DNA of 64,000 bases from Flavobacterium glaciei (GTDB lineage Bacteria; Bacteroidota; Bacteroidia; Flavobacteriales; Flavobacteriaceae). Below the pieces are notes generated by a model, which worked only from the letters and a program-made list of their open reading frames with translations, searched no databases and was not told the origin of the DNA. The DNA is taken from contig NZ_QQBA01000004.1 of assembly GCF_003350545.1 (NCBI RefSeq), forward strand, positions 124,001 to 188,000. The letters run 5' to 3'. This document shows, one piece after another, positions 1 to 8,943 of the stretch (positions are counted from its first letter, which is position 1; each line of letters starts with the position of its first letter). The position numbers and the translations under genes are program-made.

Positions 1-876
1 GAAAACTACAAAGTAGAAATTCCTTCCATGCCAGGCATATTTCGCCGTTCTATAGATTTAACTGTAGAAGAAGTCAAAGAAATATTTGCATTGGGAATTC
101 GTGCAGTTAATATTTATGTAAAAGTCAGTGAAAATTTAAAAGATAACGAAGGAAATGAAGCTTGGAATCCAAACGGATTAATGCAAAATGCTATTCGTGC
201 CATCAAAGCCGCTTGTCCGGAAATGATTGTAATGCCTGATGTGGCTTTAGATCCGTATTCTATTTATGGCCATGACGGAATCATTGCAAACGGTGATGTA
301 GAAAACGATGCAACGAACGCAGCCTTAGTAAAAATGGCTGTTTCTCATGCACAAGCGGGTGCCGATTTTGTAGCGCCATCAGACATGATGGACGGACGTG
401 TATTGCGTTTGCGCGAAGGTCTAGACGCTGATGGTTTTCATAACGTAGGCATCATGAGTTATTCAGCAAAATATGCTTCTGCATTTTACGGACCGTTTCG
501 TGATGCATTAGATAGCGCTCCTGTTGATGCCACTGAAATTCCAAAAGACAAAAAAACATACCAAATGGATTATGCGAATCGCATCGAAGCTATCAAAGAA
601 GCGTTGTGGGACGTGGAAGAAGGCGCTGATATGGTTATGGTGAAACCGGGAATTGCGTATTTAGACATCGTTCGTGAAGTTAAAAACGCGGTAAATGTTC
701 CAGTAACGGTCTATCATGTTTCGGGAGAATACGCTATGATCAAAGCCGCTGCCGAAAGAGGTTGGCTGGAGCACGATAAAATTATGATGGAACAATTAAT
801 GTGTATCAAACGCGCTGGAGCAAGTTTGATATCAACGTATTTTGCTAAGGAAGCTGCAATACTGTTAAATAAATAG
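1..876 (+). CDS. hemB: Delta-aminolevulinic acid dehydratase (porphobilinogen synthase), 5'-truncated by the window edge
   Basis: Condenses two 5-aminolevulinate molecules to porphobilinogen in cytosolic heme biosynthesis. The frame is open from base 1, nine codons before the first ATG at 28, so the true start lies outside the window; 291 residues are visible against about 325-335 for the family. Both active-site lysines are present, in SYSAKYAS (near base 468) and in MVKPGIAYLD (near base 642), the latter being the Schiff-base lysine. The metal and substrate region APSDMMDGR is also intact. The next gene, a cytochrome c, is separated by 87 bp. The family call is secure. Confidence 0.97.
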   Translation, partial: ENYKVEIPSMPGIFRRSIDLTVEEVKEIFALGIRAVNIYVKVSENLKDNEGNEAWNPNGLMQNAIRAIKAACPEMIVMPDVALDPYSIYGHDGIIANGDVENDATNAALVKMAVSHAQAGADFVAPSDMMDGRVLRLREGLDADGFHNVGIMSYSAKYASAFYGPFRDALDSAPVDATEIPKDKKTYQMDYANRIEAIKEALWDVEEGADMVMVKPGIAYLDIVREVKNAVNVPVTVYHVSGEYAMIKAAAERGWLEHDKIMMEQLMCIKRAGASLISTYFAKEAAILLNK

Positions 877-963
877 AAAAAATAAATAGTTTTAATAAGA
901 TGATAAATGTCATTTTAAATAGAGCTTTATTGAATTATATTTGAGTAAATAAACACGTTCGTA

Positions 964-1365
964 ATGAAAAAAATAGTAGTAGTAGGATTAGTTTTTTTAG
1001 CTTTATCTTGTAAAGGGAAAGAAGAAGAATCTTTTGGGAAACAAGAAGAAACAACCGTTTCTGAAGGAATGGTAGCAGAAAAACAATCGCCAGAAAAACT
1101 CGGTGAAGCAATTTTCAAAGGTAAAGGGAATTGTGTTGCCTGTCATCAAGTAGACAAGAAAGTGATAGGGCCAAGCTTGCAGGATATTGCGAAGATTTAC
1201 AAAGATAAAAATGCGGATATCGTAACGTTTTTAAAAGGTGAAGGCGAGCCTATTGTTGACCCAAGCCAATACGAAGTTATGAAAACAAACTTTGCGGTTA
1301 CTAAAGCGATGTCTGATGATGAATTAAAAGCCCTAGAAGCTTACGTATACTCAAATTTGAAATAG
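964..1365 (+). CDS. Lipoprotein class I cytochrome c
   Basis: A 133-residue exported mono-heme c-type cytochrome, probably an electron carrier at the periplasmic face. Residues 1-16 form a lipoprotein signal with the lipobox LALSC, followed by a charged linker of about 35 residues rich in Glu and Lys. The heme site CVACH lies near residue 58, and methionines in the second half (around EVMKTNF and KAMSDDE) could supply the axial ligand. A -7-like TATATTTG lies at 936-943. The physiological partner cannot be read from the context. Confidence 0.9.
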   Translation: MKKIVVVGLVFLALSCKGKEEESFGKQEETTVSEGMVAEKQSPEKLGEAIFKGKGNCVACHQVDKKVIGPSLQDIAKIYKDKNADIVTFLKGEGEPIVDPSQYEVMKTNFAVTKAMSDDELKALEAYVYSNLK

Positions 1366-1394
1366 ATTTAACATATTGAGCGTACTAGTAATTA

Positions 1395-1492
1395 GGAGCT
1401 ATTCCCGCTCTACGCTGTATTCCCGATAAATAAAAACTACGGCAAAAAGCCTTGTTTTTCTGAGTCGGGAGATGCCGCTGCTATCGGGGCTA
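1395..1492. repeat. Dispersed hairpin element R1, copy a
   Basis: First of three copies of an element with conserved ends, GGAGCTATT(T)CCCGCT on the left and GCCGCTGCTATCGGGGCTA on the right, around a variable centre that always folds. Here the centre has nested arms TCCCGA/TCGGGA, AAAAAC/GTTTTT and GGC/GCC. The other copies are at 14690-14771 and 46490-46572. The centre sequences differ but the hairpin is kept, so structure seems to be under selection or is needed for mobility. It lies between the cytochrome stop and its terminator. Confidence 0.75.
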
Positions 1493-1501
1493 AAACACAA
1501 G

Positions 1502-1530
1502 AACCATTCGTCTCTGCGAATGGTTTTTTT
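1502..1530 (+). terminator. Rho-independent terminator after the cytochrome c gene
   Basis: Perfect 9-bp stem AACCATTCG/CGAATGGTT with the 6-nt loop TCTCTG, followed by a run of T. It lies 137 bp after the cytochrome stop, beyond repeat R1-a. Confidence 0.85.
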
Positions 1531-1576
1531 GTTTTCAAAACGTACTGTTTTTTTTCTTTCTGAACTTTATTACTTC

Positions 1577-1610
1577 TTTTGGAAGAATTTGATAATTTTT
1601 TTTATCTTTA
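1577..1610 (+). promoter_or_regulatory. Bacteroidota-type promoter of ogt
   Basis: TTTTG at 1577-1581, a 21-bp spacer, and TATCTTTA at 1603-1610, matching the Bacteroidota primary sigma pattern. It ends 4 bp before the ATG, so the mRNA would be nearly leaderless. Confidence 0.6.
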
Positions 1611-1614
1611 AAAT

Positions 1615-2085
1615 ATGGAAACAGTCTGCATCAAAACACCTTTAGGAATTGCTTCAATCATAGGTGATGAAAATGGAATTTCTGTGATTTCAGTTGCTGA
1701 TGACGGAGAAATTTCAACTACAATTCCAGCTGTTTTACAACAAGCCGTCATAGAACTCAATGATTATTTTGAAGGAAAACGAACCGTTTTTGATTTTGTA
1801 CTGAATCCACAAGGTACTGAATTCCAACAAAAAGTTTGGAAAGGATTGCTCGAAATTCCATTTGGAAAAACCTGTAGCTACATGGAATTATCAAAGAAAC
1901 TGGGCGATGTCAAAGCCATTCGAGCTGTAGCTTCTGCTAATGGGAAAAACCCGCTTTGGATTGTTGTTCCTTGTCACAGAGTCATTGGAACAGATGGTTC
2001 ATTAACAGGATATGCAGGCGGATTATGGCGCAAAAAGTGGTTGTTAGAACATGAAAATCCCACTACTCAACAAAGTTTATTTTAG
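1615..2085 (+). CDS. ogt: Methylated-DNA--[protein]-cysteine S-methyltransferase
   Basis: Suicide DNA-repair enzyme that transfers the alkyl group from O6-alkylguanine (and O4-alkylthymine) to its own cysteine. The 156-residue protein has the acceptor motif IVVPCHRVIG near residue 120, with the HTH-like DNA-binding region (GKTCSYMELSKKLG) just before it and the usual C-terminal LLEHE. The N-terminal domain is short, as in the Ogt subgroup, and there is no Ada-type regulatory domain. The ATG start is fixed by the promoter 4 bp upstream. It stands alone, with a gap of about 70 bp to the next gene. Confidence 0.94.
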   Translation: METVCIKTPLGIASIIGDENGISVISVADDGEISTTIPAVLQQAVIELNDYFEGKRTVFDFVLNPQGTEFQQKVWKGLLEIPFGKTCSYMELSKKLGDVKAIRAVASANGKNPLWIVVPCHRVIGTDGSLTGYAGGLWRKKWLLEHENPTTQQSLF

Positions 2086-2120
2086 TGGTTTGTCAATAAA
2101 TTTGGTATATTAGTTTAATA

Positions 2121-2150
2121 AAATCTGTAAAATCCGCGTCATCTGCGTGC
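2121..2150. repeat. Short dispersed 'CTGCG' repeat
   Basis: A run of the words AAATCTG, ATCCGCG and ATCTGCGTG just upstream of the exonuclease gene. The same words recur at 15105-15131 (three times in tandem), near 48512-48571, and in the hairpins of the 6.4-7.4 kb array. They form a family of degenerate non-coding repeats. Confidence 0.5.
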
Positions 2151-2156
2151 TATAAA

Positions 2157-2870
2157 ATGATAGAAAAAATAAACCTTAATCACATTTTGTTTCTTGACAT
2201 AGAAACCGTTCCGGAAGCCGAAGATTTCAATGCATTAGATGCTGAAATGAAAGACCTTTGGGAACACAAAACGCAATACCAGCGTAAAGACGAATATACA
2301 CCAGAGGATTTCTATGACCGTGCGGGAATTTGGGCCGAGTTTGGGAAAATCGTTTGTATTTCAGTGGGTTATTTTACCATCAAAGGCGATATTCGGAATT
2401 TTAGAGTGACTTCTTTTTTTGGTGAAGAAAAGAAAATATTGCTCGATTTCAACAATCTGCTGAACAATCACTTCAATCAGCCGCAACATGTTTTGTGTGG
2501 GCACAATGCTAAGGAATTTGATATTCCGTTCCTAGCCAGACGCATGATTATCAATCAAATCGCTATTCCGAACAAGCTGGATTTATTTGGAAAAAAACCA
2601 TGGGAAATTCCACATTTAGATACGTTAGAGTTATGGAAATTTGGCGATTACAAGCACTTTACTTCTTTAAAATTGATGTGTAAAGTTCTTGGAATCCCTT
2701 CTTCAAAAGGCGATATCGACGGCAGTCAGGTAGGACATGTTTTTTATGTAGAAAAAGACATTGACCGCATTGTTACTTATTGTGAGAAAGATACGATTGC
2801 CGTAGCACAAATTTTCTTGAGATTACGTAGAGAAGAATTGTTGATAGAGGAGGAGATTATTCACGTGTAA
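2157..2870 (+). CDS. 3'-5' exonuclease of the PolB exonuclease-domain family
   Basis: A 237-residue stand-alone DEDD-type exonuclease (DNA_pol_B_exo2-like). Exo I is LFLDIETVPE near residue 15 with the DxE metal ligands. Exo II is CGHNAKEFDIPFLARRM near residue 120, and Exo III is the YCEKDTIAVAQIF segment near residue 208 with the conserved Tyr and Asp. No polymerase domain follows, so a repair or RNA/DNA trimming role is likely but is not shown by the sequence. The ATG lies just after a short repeat, and no clear promoter was seen. Confidence 0.85.
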   Translation: MIEKINLNHILFLDIETVPEAEDFNALDAEMKDLWEHKTQYQRKDEYTPEDFYDRAGIWAEFGKIVCISVGYFTIKGDIRNFRVTSFFGEEKKILLDFNNLLNNHFNQPQHVLCGHNAKEFDIPFLARRMIINQIAIPNKLDLFGKKPWEIPHLDTLELWKFGDYKHFTSLKLMCKVLGIPSSKGDIDGSQVGHVFYVEKDIDRIVTYCEKDTIAVAQIFLRLRREELLIEEEIIHV

Positions 2871-2994
2871 GCAACTTTAATGGCAATATCAATATCAAAA
2901 TTCAATGGCAAATACAATTTAAAATTCTTTTATTGAAATTGACATTGCAATTCTTATTGACATTGATTTATTACATTTACAAAAATTATAAATT

Positions 2995-4434
2995 ATGGTA
3001 TTGAGTAGATTTTGGTTGGTCATTTTTATTTCAGCAATTGTATTTGTAGTGTTTAGTTTGTTTTCTGGAGACAGTTATACCATTGATCACGTTTTGAACG
3101 GAAAAAAAGATGATCCAATTCTGATTTCAGAGAAATTTGCTGAAGAGCTTCCTGCTTACATTAAAGACAGCATTAAGACCGCTCCAGAACGAACCATGAT
3201 TATCAATCGTGATACGCTAAATGCAGATACGACTTATGTTTTTAAGAATAAAACTGTAAAAATTTACAGTGGCGTACAAAAATCAGATGGGTTATTGCCT
3301 ACTTGTAAAAGTACTTTACTGGATTTAGTTTTACCATTGATGGCCTATCTGGCCTTTTTCTGTGGATTGATGGAGCTTTTAATCATTTCAGGAGCATCTG
3401 GAAAATTAGCCAAAGCATTGAGTCCAGTTTTTGTAAAAGTGTTTCCGAGTATCCCTAAAAACCATCCTTCTATATCTTATATGACCTTAAACTTTGCTGC
3501 TAATTTTCTAGGTTTAGATTCTGCAGCAACACCTTTTGGTCTAAAAGCCATGGAGAGTTTACAAGAAATAAATCCAGATAAAGACAAAGCCAGTGATGCA
3601 CAGATTATGTTCATGTGTTTGCACGCTTCGGGTCTTACTTTAATAGCTACTTCTATTATAGGTTATCGTGCTGCAGCTAATGCTAGCAATCCAGCGGATG
3701 TGATGTTGCCTTGTATTATCACTTCTTTTATCGGTACTATTGCAGCCTTTTTAATTGTTGGAATCAAACAAAGAATCAATTTCAAAAGTGCTTCTTTGGT
3801 TATTGTATTGATGGTTTTAATAGCCGCTATTGTTGGTTTGTTAATGTATGTAAATCATTTGGATTTGATTGGAAAAAACTATTTTACGTCTAATCTTTCT
3901 GCTTTAATATTAATTGGAATTATTGCCTTTACCTTGATTTTTTCGTTCATTCATGAGAAAAAATTTACGGAAGCATCAACAACCGTTTTTGAAAGTTTTG
4001 TTGTGGGAGCCAATAATGGAGTAAAAACCGGAGTGACTATTTTCCCTTATGTTTTGGGGATGTTAGTTGCTATTTCTTTATTTAGAAACAGTGGTTTATT
4101 TGAAATTATCAGTAATTGGATTGCTTTCATTTTTTCAAATATGGGAGTAAGCAAGGAAATCACGGATGCTTTGCCGGTTGCATTACTTCGTCCCTTTAGT
4201 TCAGCTGGATCAAGAGGATTTTTGATTGATTCGATGAACACTTTTGGTGCCGATTCCTTAACGGCTAGATTGGCTAGTATTTTTCAGTGTAGTGCCGAGA
4301 GTACTTTTTATGTTATAGCCGTTTATTTTGGTTCTGTTAACATTAAAAATACCCGCTACGCTCTAGGAACAATGCTTATCGTGGATGTCATTTGTGTGAT
4401 TACCGCTATTTTTGTGGCGACTTGGTTTTTTTAA
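2995..4434 (+). CDS. SpmA/SpmB-type nucleoside-recognition (Gate) membrane protein
   Basis: A 479-residue inner-membrane protein that resembles a fusion of spore-maturation proteins A and B, as is usual in non-sporulating Bacteroidota. An N-terminal membrane segment is followed by a soluble stretch (residues about 25-100). Two Gate-type halves follow: LNFAANFLGLDSAATPFG in the first, and VSKEITDALPVALLRPFSS in the second. About ten hydrophobic segments are visible. The transported substrate is unknown; the spore name is historical and sporulation should not be inferred. Confidence 0.82.
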   Translation: MVLSRFWLVIFISAIVFVVFSLFSGDSYTIDHVLNGKKDDPILISEKFAEELPAYIKDSIKTAPERTMIINRDTLNADTTYVFKNKTVKIYSGVQKSDGLLPTCKSTLLDLVLPLMAYLAFFCGLMELLIISGASGKLAKALSPVFVKVFPSIPKNHPSISYMTLNFAANFLGLDSAATPFGLKAMESLQEINPDKDKASDAQIMFMCLHASGLTLIATSIIGYRAAANASNPADVMLPCIITSFIGTIAAFLIVGIKQRINFKSASLVIVLMVLIAAIVGLLMYVNHLDLIGKNYFTSNLSALILIGIIAFTLIFSFIHEKKFTEASTTVFESFVVGANNGVKTGVTIFPYVLGMLVAISLFRNSGLFEIISNWIAFIFSNMGVSKEITDALPVALLRPFSSAGSRGFLIDSMNTFGADSLTARLASIFQCSAESTFYVIAVYFGSVNIKNTRYALGTMLIVDVICVITAIFVATWFF

Positions 4435-4613
4435 AATATTGTATCGAGCCTATCTCTCTGTGAGATATTTGAATAATTTCCGTAGGAACGGTTTATTTTG
4501 CAGGAACGGAATTTAATCTGTTAATTATATTAAATCCTAGGATTTTTAATCAATTTTTCATTCATTTGAAAAGCTCAAAAAACGATTTAAAACAACCCTT
4601 AAATTCATCAAAT
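4435..4613. other. Intergenic region with a short duplicated GGAACGG motif
   Basis: No gene. The words GTAGGAACGG and GCAGGAACGG occur about 20 bp apart near 4482-4508. The outer AATTTCCGT and ACGGAATTT could pair imperfectly into a hairpin. Nothing else is supported before the small ORF at 4614. Confidence 0.4.
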
Positions 4614-4685
4614 ATGTCAAAGTATACCAAGTACATCGCGATAGGATTAGTGATTTTATTTTTAGTAACAAGCTTGCTAACATAA
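4614..4685 (+). CDS. Possible 23-aa single-pass membrane micropeptide
   Basis: The reading frame gives [20 protein letters not shown] followed by LLT and a TAA stop. It has a positively charged start followed by an unbroken hydrophobic segment long enough to cross the membrane once. It lies alone between the Gate-domain protein and fumarase, 158 bp before the fumarase ATG. Coding potential cannot be judged from one sequence at this length; the amphipathic pattern (K, K, then only hydrophobics) is the only argument. It could also be chance. Confidence 0.4.
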   Translation: MSKYTKYIAIGLVILFLVTSLLT

Positions 4686-4818
4686 AATACTTTTACAACA
4701 AAAGAAACACTTTTTAAGAATCCTTTTCATGGTGTTTTTTATAGCCATGAAACGGAAGTTAAGAAGTGTTTGTTATTTAAACCAAATCCGTTTAATTACT
4801 ACTCCAGAAAATATTTTT

Positions 4819-4826
4819 TATCTTTG
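4819..4826 (+). promoter_or_regulatory. -7 element of the fumarase promoter
   Basis: TATCTTTG, a perfect match to TAnnTTTG, 16 bp before the ATG at 4843. No TTG was found at the expected distance upstream. It rules out longer reading frames that begin upstream of it. Confidence 0.55.
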
Positions 4827-4842
4827 TAAAAACAACAAAACA

Positions 4843-6444
4843 ATGGACTTTATATACCAGGATCCTTATCCTATTTCAAAAGACGATATTCAATACAGAA
4901 AAATATCTTCAGACTACGTAAAAGTAGAAAAGCTGGGCGATAGAGAGATTTTAACAATTGATCCTAAAGGTTTAGAGCTGCTTTCGCAAGAAGCAATGAA
5001 AGATGTTTCTTTTATGCTTCGTACCTCTCATTTAGAAAAATTACGTGCCATTTTGGATGATCCAGAAGCGACAGATAACGACCGTTTTGTGGCGTATAAC
5101 TTGTTGCAAAATGCTGCAGTAGCTATTGATGGACAATTGCCATCTTGTCAAGACACCGGAACAGCGATTGTAATGGCTAAAAAGGGAGAAAATGTATACA
5201 CTGGTGTAGATGATGCCGAGTGGCTCTCAAAAGGTATTTTTAATACGTATCAAGAGAAAAACCTACGTTATTCTCAAATTGTACCGATCAGTATGTTCGA
5301 AGAAAAGAACTCTGGTTCTAATCTTCCTGCTCAAATTGATATTTATTCCAAAAAAGGAGCTACTTATGAGTTCTTATTTTTAGCAAAAGGTGGAGGCTCA
5401 GCCAACAAAACCTATTTGTACCAACAAACGAAATCCCTTTTGAACGAAAAGTCGATGGATGCATTTGTACGTGCTAAAATAATGGATTTAGGTACTTCTG
5501 CCTGTCCGCCGTATCACTTAGCATTTGTAATTGGCGGTACTTCGGCTGAAGCCAATTTATCGGCAGTTAAAAAAGCATCGGCTGGATATTTTGATCATTT
5601 GCCAACTACAGGAAACATGGCTGGTCAAGCATTCCGTGATTTAGAGTGGGAGCAAAGAGTGCAACAAATTTGCCAAGAAAGTGCTATTGGAGCACAGTTT
5701 GGAGGGAAATATTTCACACATGATGTACGTGTGATTCGTTTGCCGCGTCACGCTGCCTCTTGCCCTGTAGGTTTAGGAGTTTCGTGCTCTGCCGATAGAA
5801 ATATAAAAGGAAAAATTACCAAAGACGGTATTTTTGTAGAACAACTTGAGGTGAATCCAGGACGATTGTTGCCTGCAACACCACCACATTTGGAACCTGC
5901 CGTTGAGATTGACTTAAACCAACCGATGGCGGATATTCTTAAAAAACTGTCTCAATATCCAATTAAAACGCGTTTAAAATTGAACGGGACTTTGATAGTA
6001 GCGCGTGATATTGCACATGCTAAAATTAAAGAACTTTTGGATGCAGGTAAACCTATGCCGGAGTACTTCAAAAATCATCCGGTGTATTACGCAGGACCAG
6101 CTAAAACGCCAGACGGAATGCCATCCGGTAGTTTTGGACCAACCACGGCTGGAAGAATGGATGTGTATGTCGAGGAATTTCAAAAAGCCGGTGGAAGTAT
6201 GATTATGCTTGCCAAAGGAAATAGAACCAAAAAAGTAATGGATGCATGTAAAACTTACGGTGGTTTCTACCTAGGTTCTATAGGTGGTCCAGCGGCTATT
6301 TTGGCTCAAGACAATATCTTAAAAGTAGAAGTAGTAGACTTTGAAGAATTAGGAATGGAAGCCGTTCGTAAAATCACGGTAAAAGATTTCCCAGCTTTTA
6401 TTATTACAGATGATAAAGGCAATGATTTCTTTGAGAATTTATAA
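4843..6444 (+). CDS. fumA: Class I fumarate hydratase (iron-sulfur)
   Basis: Hydrates fumarate to L-malate in the TCA cycle. This is the oxygen-sensitive [4Fe-4S] class, 533 residues against about 548 for E. coli FumA. Cysteines that could ligate the cluster occur in [18 protein letters not shown] and [15 protein letters not shown]; the C-terminal beta domain includes GPTTAGRMD and [12 protein letters not shown]. The frame stays open upstream to 4729, but the extension is unlike the family and spans the -7 box, so the ATG at 4843 is chosen. Its last codons (NDFFENL) are copied in degenerate form four times downstream as part of a tandem array. Confidence 0.95.
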   Translation: MDFIYQDPYPISKDDIQYRKISSDYVKVEKLGDREILTIDPKGLELLSQEAMKDVSFMLRTSHLEKLRAILDDPEATDNDRFVAYNLLQNAAVAIDGQLPSCQDTGTAIVMAKKGENVYTGVDDAEWLSKGIFNTYQEKNLRYSQIVPISMFEEKNSGSNLPAQIDIYSKKGATYEFLFLAKGGGSANKTYLYQQTKSLLNEKSMDAFVRAKIMDLGTSACPPYHLAFVIGGTSAEANLSAVKKASAGYFDHLPTTGNMAGQAFRDLEWEQRVQQICQESAIGAQFGGKYFTHDVRVIRLPRHAASCPVGLGVSCSADRNIKGKITKDGIFVEQLEVNPGRLLPATPPHLEPAVEIDLNQPMADILKKLSQYPIKTRLKLNGTLIVARDIAHAKIKELLDAGKPMPEYFKNHPVYYAGPAKTPDGMPSGSFGPTTAGRMDVYVEEFQKAGGSMIMLAKGNRTKKVMDACKTYGGFYLGSIGGPAAILAQDNILKVEVVDFEELGMEAVRKITVKDFPAFIITDDKGNDFFENL

Positions 6445-7430
6445 TGAAGATTATTATTAGCTAAGGCACTAAGATTCTAAGTTTACAAATAGTATTAACC
6501 GCAGATTCACAGATTATTTCAAAGTTTTTGAAATTAAAATCTGTGAATCTGCGGTTCCTTTTTTATAAAATATTAATCTATTGCCATTTCTGGAATTTCT
6601 CCATCAACAATTAGTATTTTTTCAGTTGATGAACTGATTTCTTTGAACATTTATAATTAAGATACTAAGTTGCTATGCTTCCAAGTATAAAGATATTTTA
6701 ATCCGCAGATTCGCAGATTATTTCAAAGTTTTTGAAATTAAAATCTGTGAATCTGCGGTTTCTTTTTTATAAAATATTAATCTATTGCTGTTTTTGGAAT
6801 TTATCCATCAACAATTAGTATTTCTTCAGTTGATGAAATGATTTCTTTGAACATTTATAATTAAGATACTAAGTTGCTATGCTTCCAAGTATAAAGATAT
6901 TTTAATCCGCAGATTCGCAGATTATTTCAAAGTTTTTGAAATTAAAATCTGTGAATCTGCGGTTCCTTTTTTATAAAATATTAATCTATTGCTATTTTTG
7001 GAATTTATCAATCAACAATTAGTATTTCTTCAGTTGATGAAATGATTTCTTTGAACATTTATAATTAAGATACTAAGTTGCCAAGCTTCCAAGTATAAAG
7101 ATATTTTAAACCGCAGATTCGCAGATTATTTCAAAGTTTTTGAAATTAAAATCTGTGAATCTGCGGTTTCTTTTTTATAAAATATTAATCTATTGCTGTT
7201 TTTGGAATTTCTCCATCAACAATTAGTATTTCTTCAGTTGATGAAATGATTTCTTTGGACATTTATAATTAAGATACTAAGTTACTAAGCTTCCAATTAT
7301 AAAGATATTTTAAACCGCAGATTAGCCGATTATTTCATAGTTTTTGAAATTAAAATCTGTGAATCTGCGGTTTCTTTTTTATAAAATATTAATCTATTGC
7401 CATTTCTGGAATTTCTCCATCAATTATTAA
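6424..7430. repeat. Five-copy 204-bp tandem array of the fumA-scoB intergenic region
   Basis: Hairpins with ends at 6556, 6760, 6964, 7168 and 7372 are spaced exactly 204 bp apart. Copy 1 is a perfect 18-bp stem (AACCGCAGATTCACAGAT and its complement) with an inner TTTCAAA/TTTGAAA pair. Each repeat unit also carries, on the plus strand, NDFFE(H)L-stop, a copy of the fumarase C-terminus (real end 6444). On the minus strand it carries a copy of the scoB tail ending in GEIPEMAID-stop or a decayed form, at 6573, 6777, 6981 and 7185, against the real stop at 7389. So the intergenic region plus both gene ends has been amplified, giving five bidirectional terminator hairpins. Confidence 0.92.
6573..6650 (-). 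pseudogene. Duplicated scoB 3' fragment in array unit 1
   Basis: Reads ATG and then 24 more codons ending GEIPEMAID-stop, identical over that tail to the real scoB C-terminus. The first codons (MFKEI) come from the antisense of the fumarase tail joined at the duplication junction. The copies at 6777 and 6981 have a stop at the GEIP position; the copy at 7185 reads GEIPKTAID. Most likely a relic, not a gene. Confidence 0.6.
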
Positions 7431-8048
7431 GTTAGCTTCAGTCGAAGCGATGATGTATTCCACTGTAACGCCTGGCGCACGTTCTAAAAGCCTAAAACCC
7501 GCTGGTGTAACTTCTAGTACCGCAAGCTCTGTTACTACTTTTTTAACGCAACCTACTCCCGTTAGTGGTAAAGTACATCTTTTAAGGATTTTTGATTCGC
7601 CTGCTTTGTTTACGTGCATCATGGCTACAATAATATTTTCGGCAGAAGCAACTAAATCCATTGCACCTCCCATTCCTTTGACCATTTTACCTGGAATTTT
7701 CCAGTTGGCAATATCACCATTTTCGGCAACTTCCATGGCGCCAAGGATTGTTAAATCAACATGTTGTCCGCGAATCATTCCAAAACTAAAAGCTGAGTCA
7801 AAGAAACTTGCTCCTGGCAAAGTAGTTATGGTTTGTTTTCCTGCGTTTATTAAATCTGCGTCTTCGTCGCCTTCAAAAGGGAATGGACCCATACCAAGAA
7901 TTCCGTTTTCGCTTTGGAATTCAACGTCAATACCTTCTGGAATATAATTAGCTACTAATGTTGGAATTCCAATTCCGAGATTCACATAGTAATTGTGTTT
8001 TAACTCTTTTGCAATACGTTTTGCAATTTGATTTTTATCTAAAGCCAT
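7389..8048 (-). CDS. scoB: 3-oxoacid CoA-transferase subunit B
   Basis: Beta subunit of succinyl-CoA:3-ketoacid CoA-transferase, which moves CoA between succinyl-CoA and acetoacetate in ketone-body or acetoacetate metabolism. The 219-residue protein has the catalytic glutamate motif SENGILGMGP near residue 47 and the glycine-rich GIGIPTLV near residue 26. It follows scoA with a 2-bp gap, so the two are co-expressed. Its 3' end is the source of the scoB-like tails in the tandem array immediately downstream. Confidence 0.95.
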   Translation of the reverse strand: MALDKNQIAKRIAKELKHNYYVNLGIGIPTLVANYIPEGIDVEFQSENGILGMGPFPFEGDEDADLINAGKQTITTLPGASFFDSAFSFGMIRGQHVDLTILGAMEVAENGDIANWKIPGKMVKGMGGAMDLVASAENIIVAMMHVNKAGESKILKRCTLPLTGVGCVKKVVTELAVLEVTPAGFRLLERAPGVTVEYIIASTEANLIIDGEIPEMAID

Positions 8049-8050
8049 AA

Positions 8051-8752
8051 TTAGAAAATTTTTCTCACGGTTCTTTGTTCAATTCTTTTTTCATATTTCT
8101 CACCTTGAAAAATTCTATTAACAAGTATTCCCGGAATATGAATTTCATTAGGATCCAAGCCACCTGCGGGCAGTAATTCTTCTACCTCGGCAATGGTTAT
8201 TTTTGCAGCTCCAGCCATACATGGGTTAAAGTTTCTTGCGGTTCCTTTAAAAACTAGGTTTCCGGCTTCGTCACCTTTCCAAGCTTTTACGATGGCAAAA
8301 TCAGCGTTGAAAGCGTGTTCCATAATATGCATTTTCCCGTTGAATTCGCGAACTTCTTTCCCTTCTGCTACTTCTGTTCCATAACCTGCTGGTGTGAAAA
8401 AAGCGGGTATCCCGGCTTGTGCAGCACGACAACGCTCTGCTAAAGTTCCTTGAGGGATAAGATCTACTTCTAGTTCTCCAGAAAGCATCTGGCGTTCAAA
8501 TTCAGCATTTTCCCCTACATAAGAAGAAATCATTTTTTTGATTTGGCGCTTTTGCAAAAGCAATCCAAGTCCAAAATCATCTACACCGGCATTGTTCGAA
8601 ATACAGGTTAAATCCGTCGTAGCTTTTTTTACTAATTCAGTGATGGAATTTTCTGGAATACCACATAATCCAAAACCGCCAAGCATAATAGTCATCCCGT
8701 TTTCAATTCCTTGAAGGGCTTCCTGAACATTGTTTACTTTTTTGTTAATCAT
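8051..8752 (-). CDS. scoA: 3-oxoacid CoA-transferase subunit A
   Basis: Alpha subunit of the same heterotetrameric CoA-transferase, 233 residues. The CoA-binding glycine-rich loop [10 protein letters not shown] lies near residues 21-30 and the family segment [11 protein letters not shown] near residue 53. First gene of a two-gene minus-strand operon with scoB. No clear TAnnTTTG promoter was seen in the 190 bp upstream. Confidence 0.95.
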   Translation of the reverse strand: MINKKVNNVQEALQGIENGMTIMLGGFGLCGIPENSITELVKKATTDLTCISNNAGVDDFGLGLLLQKRQIKKMISSYVGENAEFERQMLSGELEVDLIPQGTLAERCRAAQAGIPAFFTPAGYGTEVAEGKEVREFNGKMHIMEHAFNADFAIVKAWKGDEAGNLVFKGTARNFNPCMAGAAKITIAEVEELLPAGGLDPNEIHIPGILVNRIFQGEKYEKRIEQRTVRKIF

Positions 8753-8852
8753 ATAAGTGATTTGCTATTTGTAGAATATTAATCTAATGATGAAATGTAT
8801 TTTGGTAATTTAAGGAAATCAAAATCTAATTATAAAGACGATTACATTAGCT

Positions 8853-8942
8853 CAGAAAGTCCTGAGGTTTCAGTAGAAATTCTTTCATTGTATGGAACAG
8901 AGCAATCACATCTCGAGAGATTGCTCTGTTCCTCGTAATGAC
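8853..8942. repeat. Dispersed two-hairpin element R2, copy c
   Basis: Divergent third copy of the element seen at 14872 and 15941. It begins AGTCCTGAGGTTTCAGTAGA, where CTGA/TCAG replaces the CCGA/TCGG pairing of the other copies. A second hairpin follows with a perfect 14-bp stem, GGAACAGAGCAATC (8894-8907) with its complement (8919-8932), and it ends TCGTAATGAC. It lies right after pbp1A and may serve as its transcription end, although there is no T-run. Confidence 0.65.
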
Positions 8943-8943
8943 T

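Noticed and set aside
1395..1492. R1 element as an integron attC site
   Set aside because: No GTTRRRY/RYYYAAC core sites at the ends and no integrase in the window.
2995..4434. Sporulation gene
   Set aside because: SpmA/SpmB-type Gate proteins are common in non-sporulating Bacteroidota; nothing else in the window relates to sporulation.
4729..4842. Longer fumarase start
   Set aside because: The extension is unlike fumarase and runs through the TATCTTTG promoter box at 4819.
6573..7262. Small minus-strand ORFs of about 25 codons in each array unit as real genes
   Set aside because: They are the scoB tail joined to antisense of the fumarase tail; two of the four carry early stops.
6497..7372. 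Regular 204-bp spacing of identical hairpins resembling a CRISPR or other repeat-spacer array
   Set aside because: The 'spacers' are also repeats (copies of gene tails), the unit is far longer than a CRISPR unit, and no cas gene is near.
7450..7947. 165-codon plus-strand ORF within scoB
   Set aside because: Antisense shadow of scoB; composition and lack of start signals do not fit a gene.
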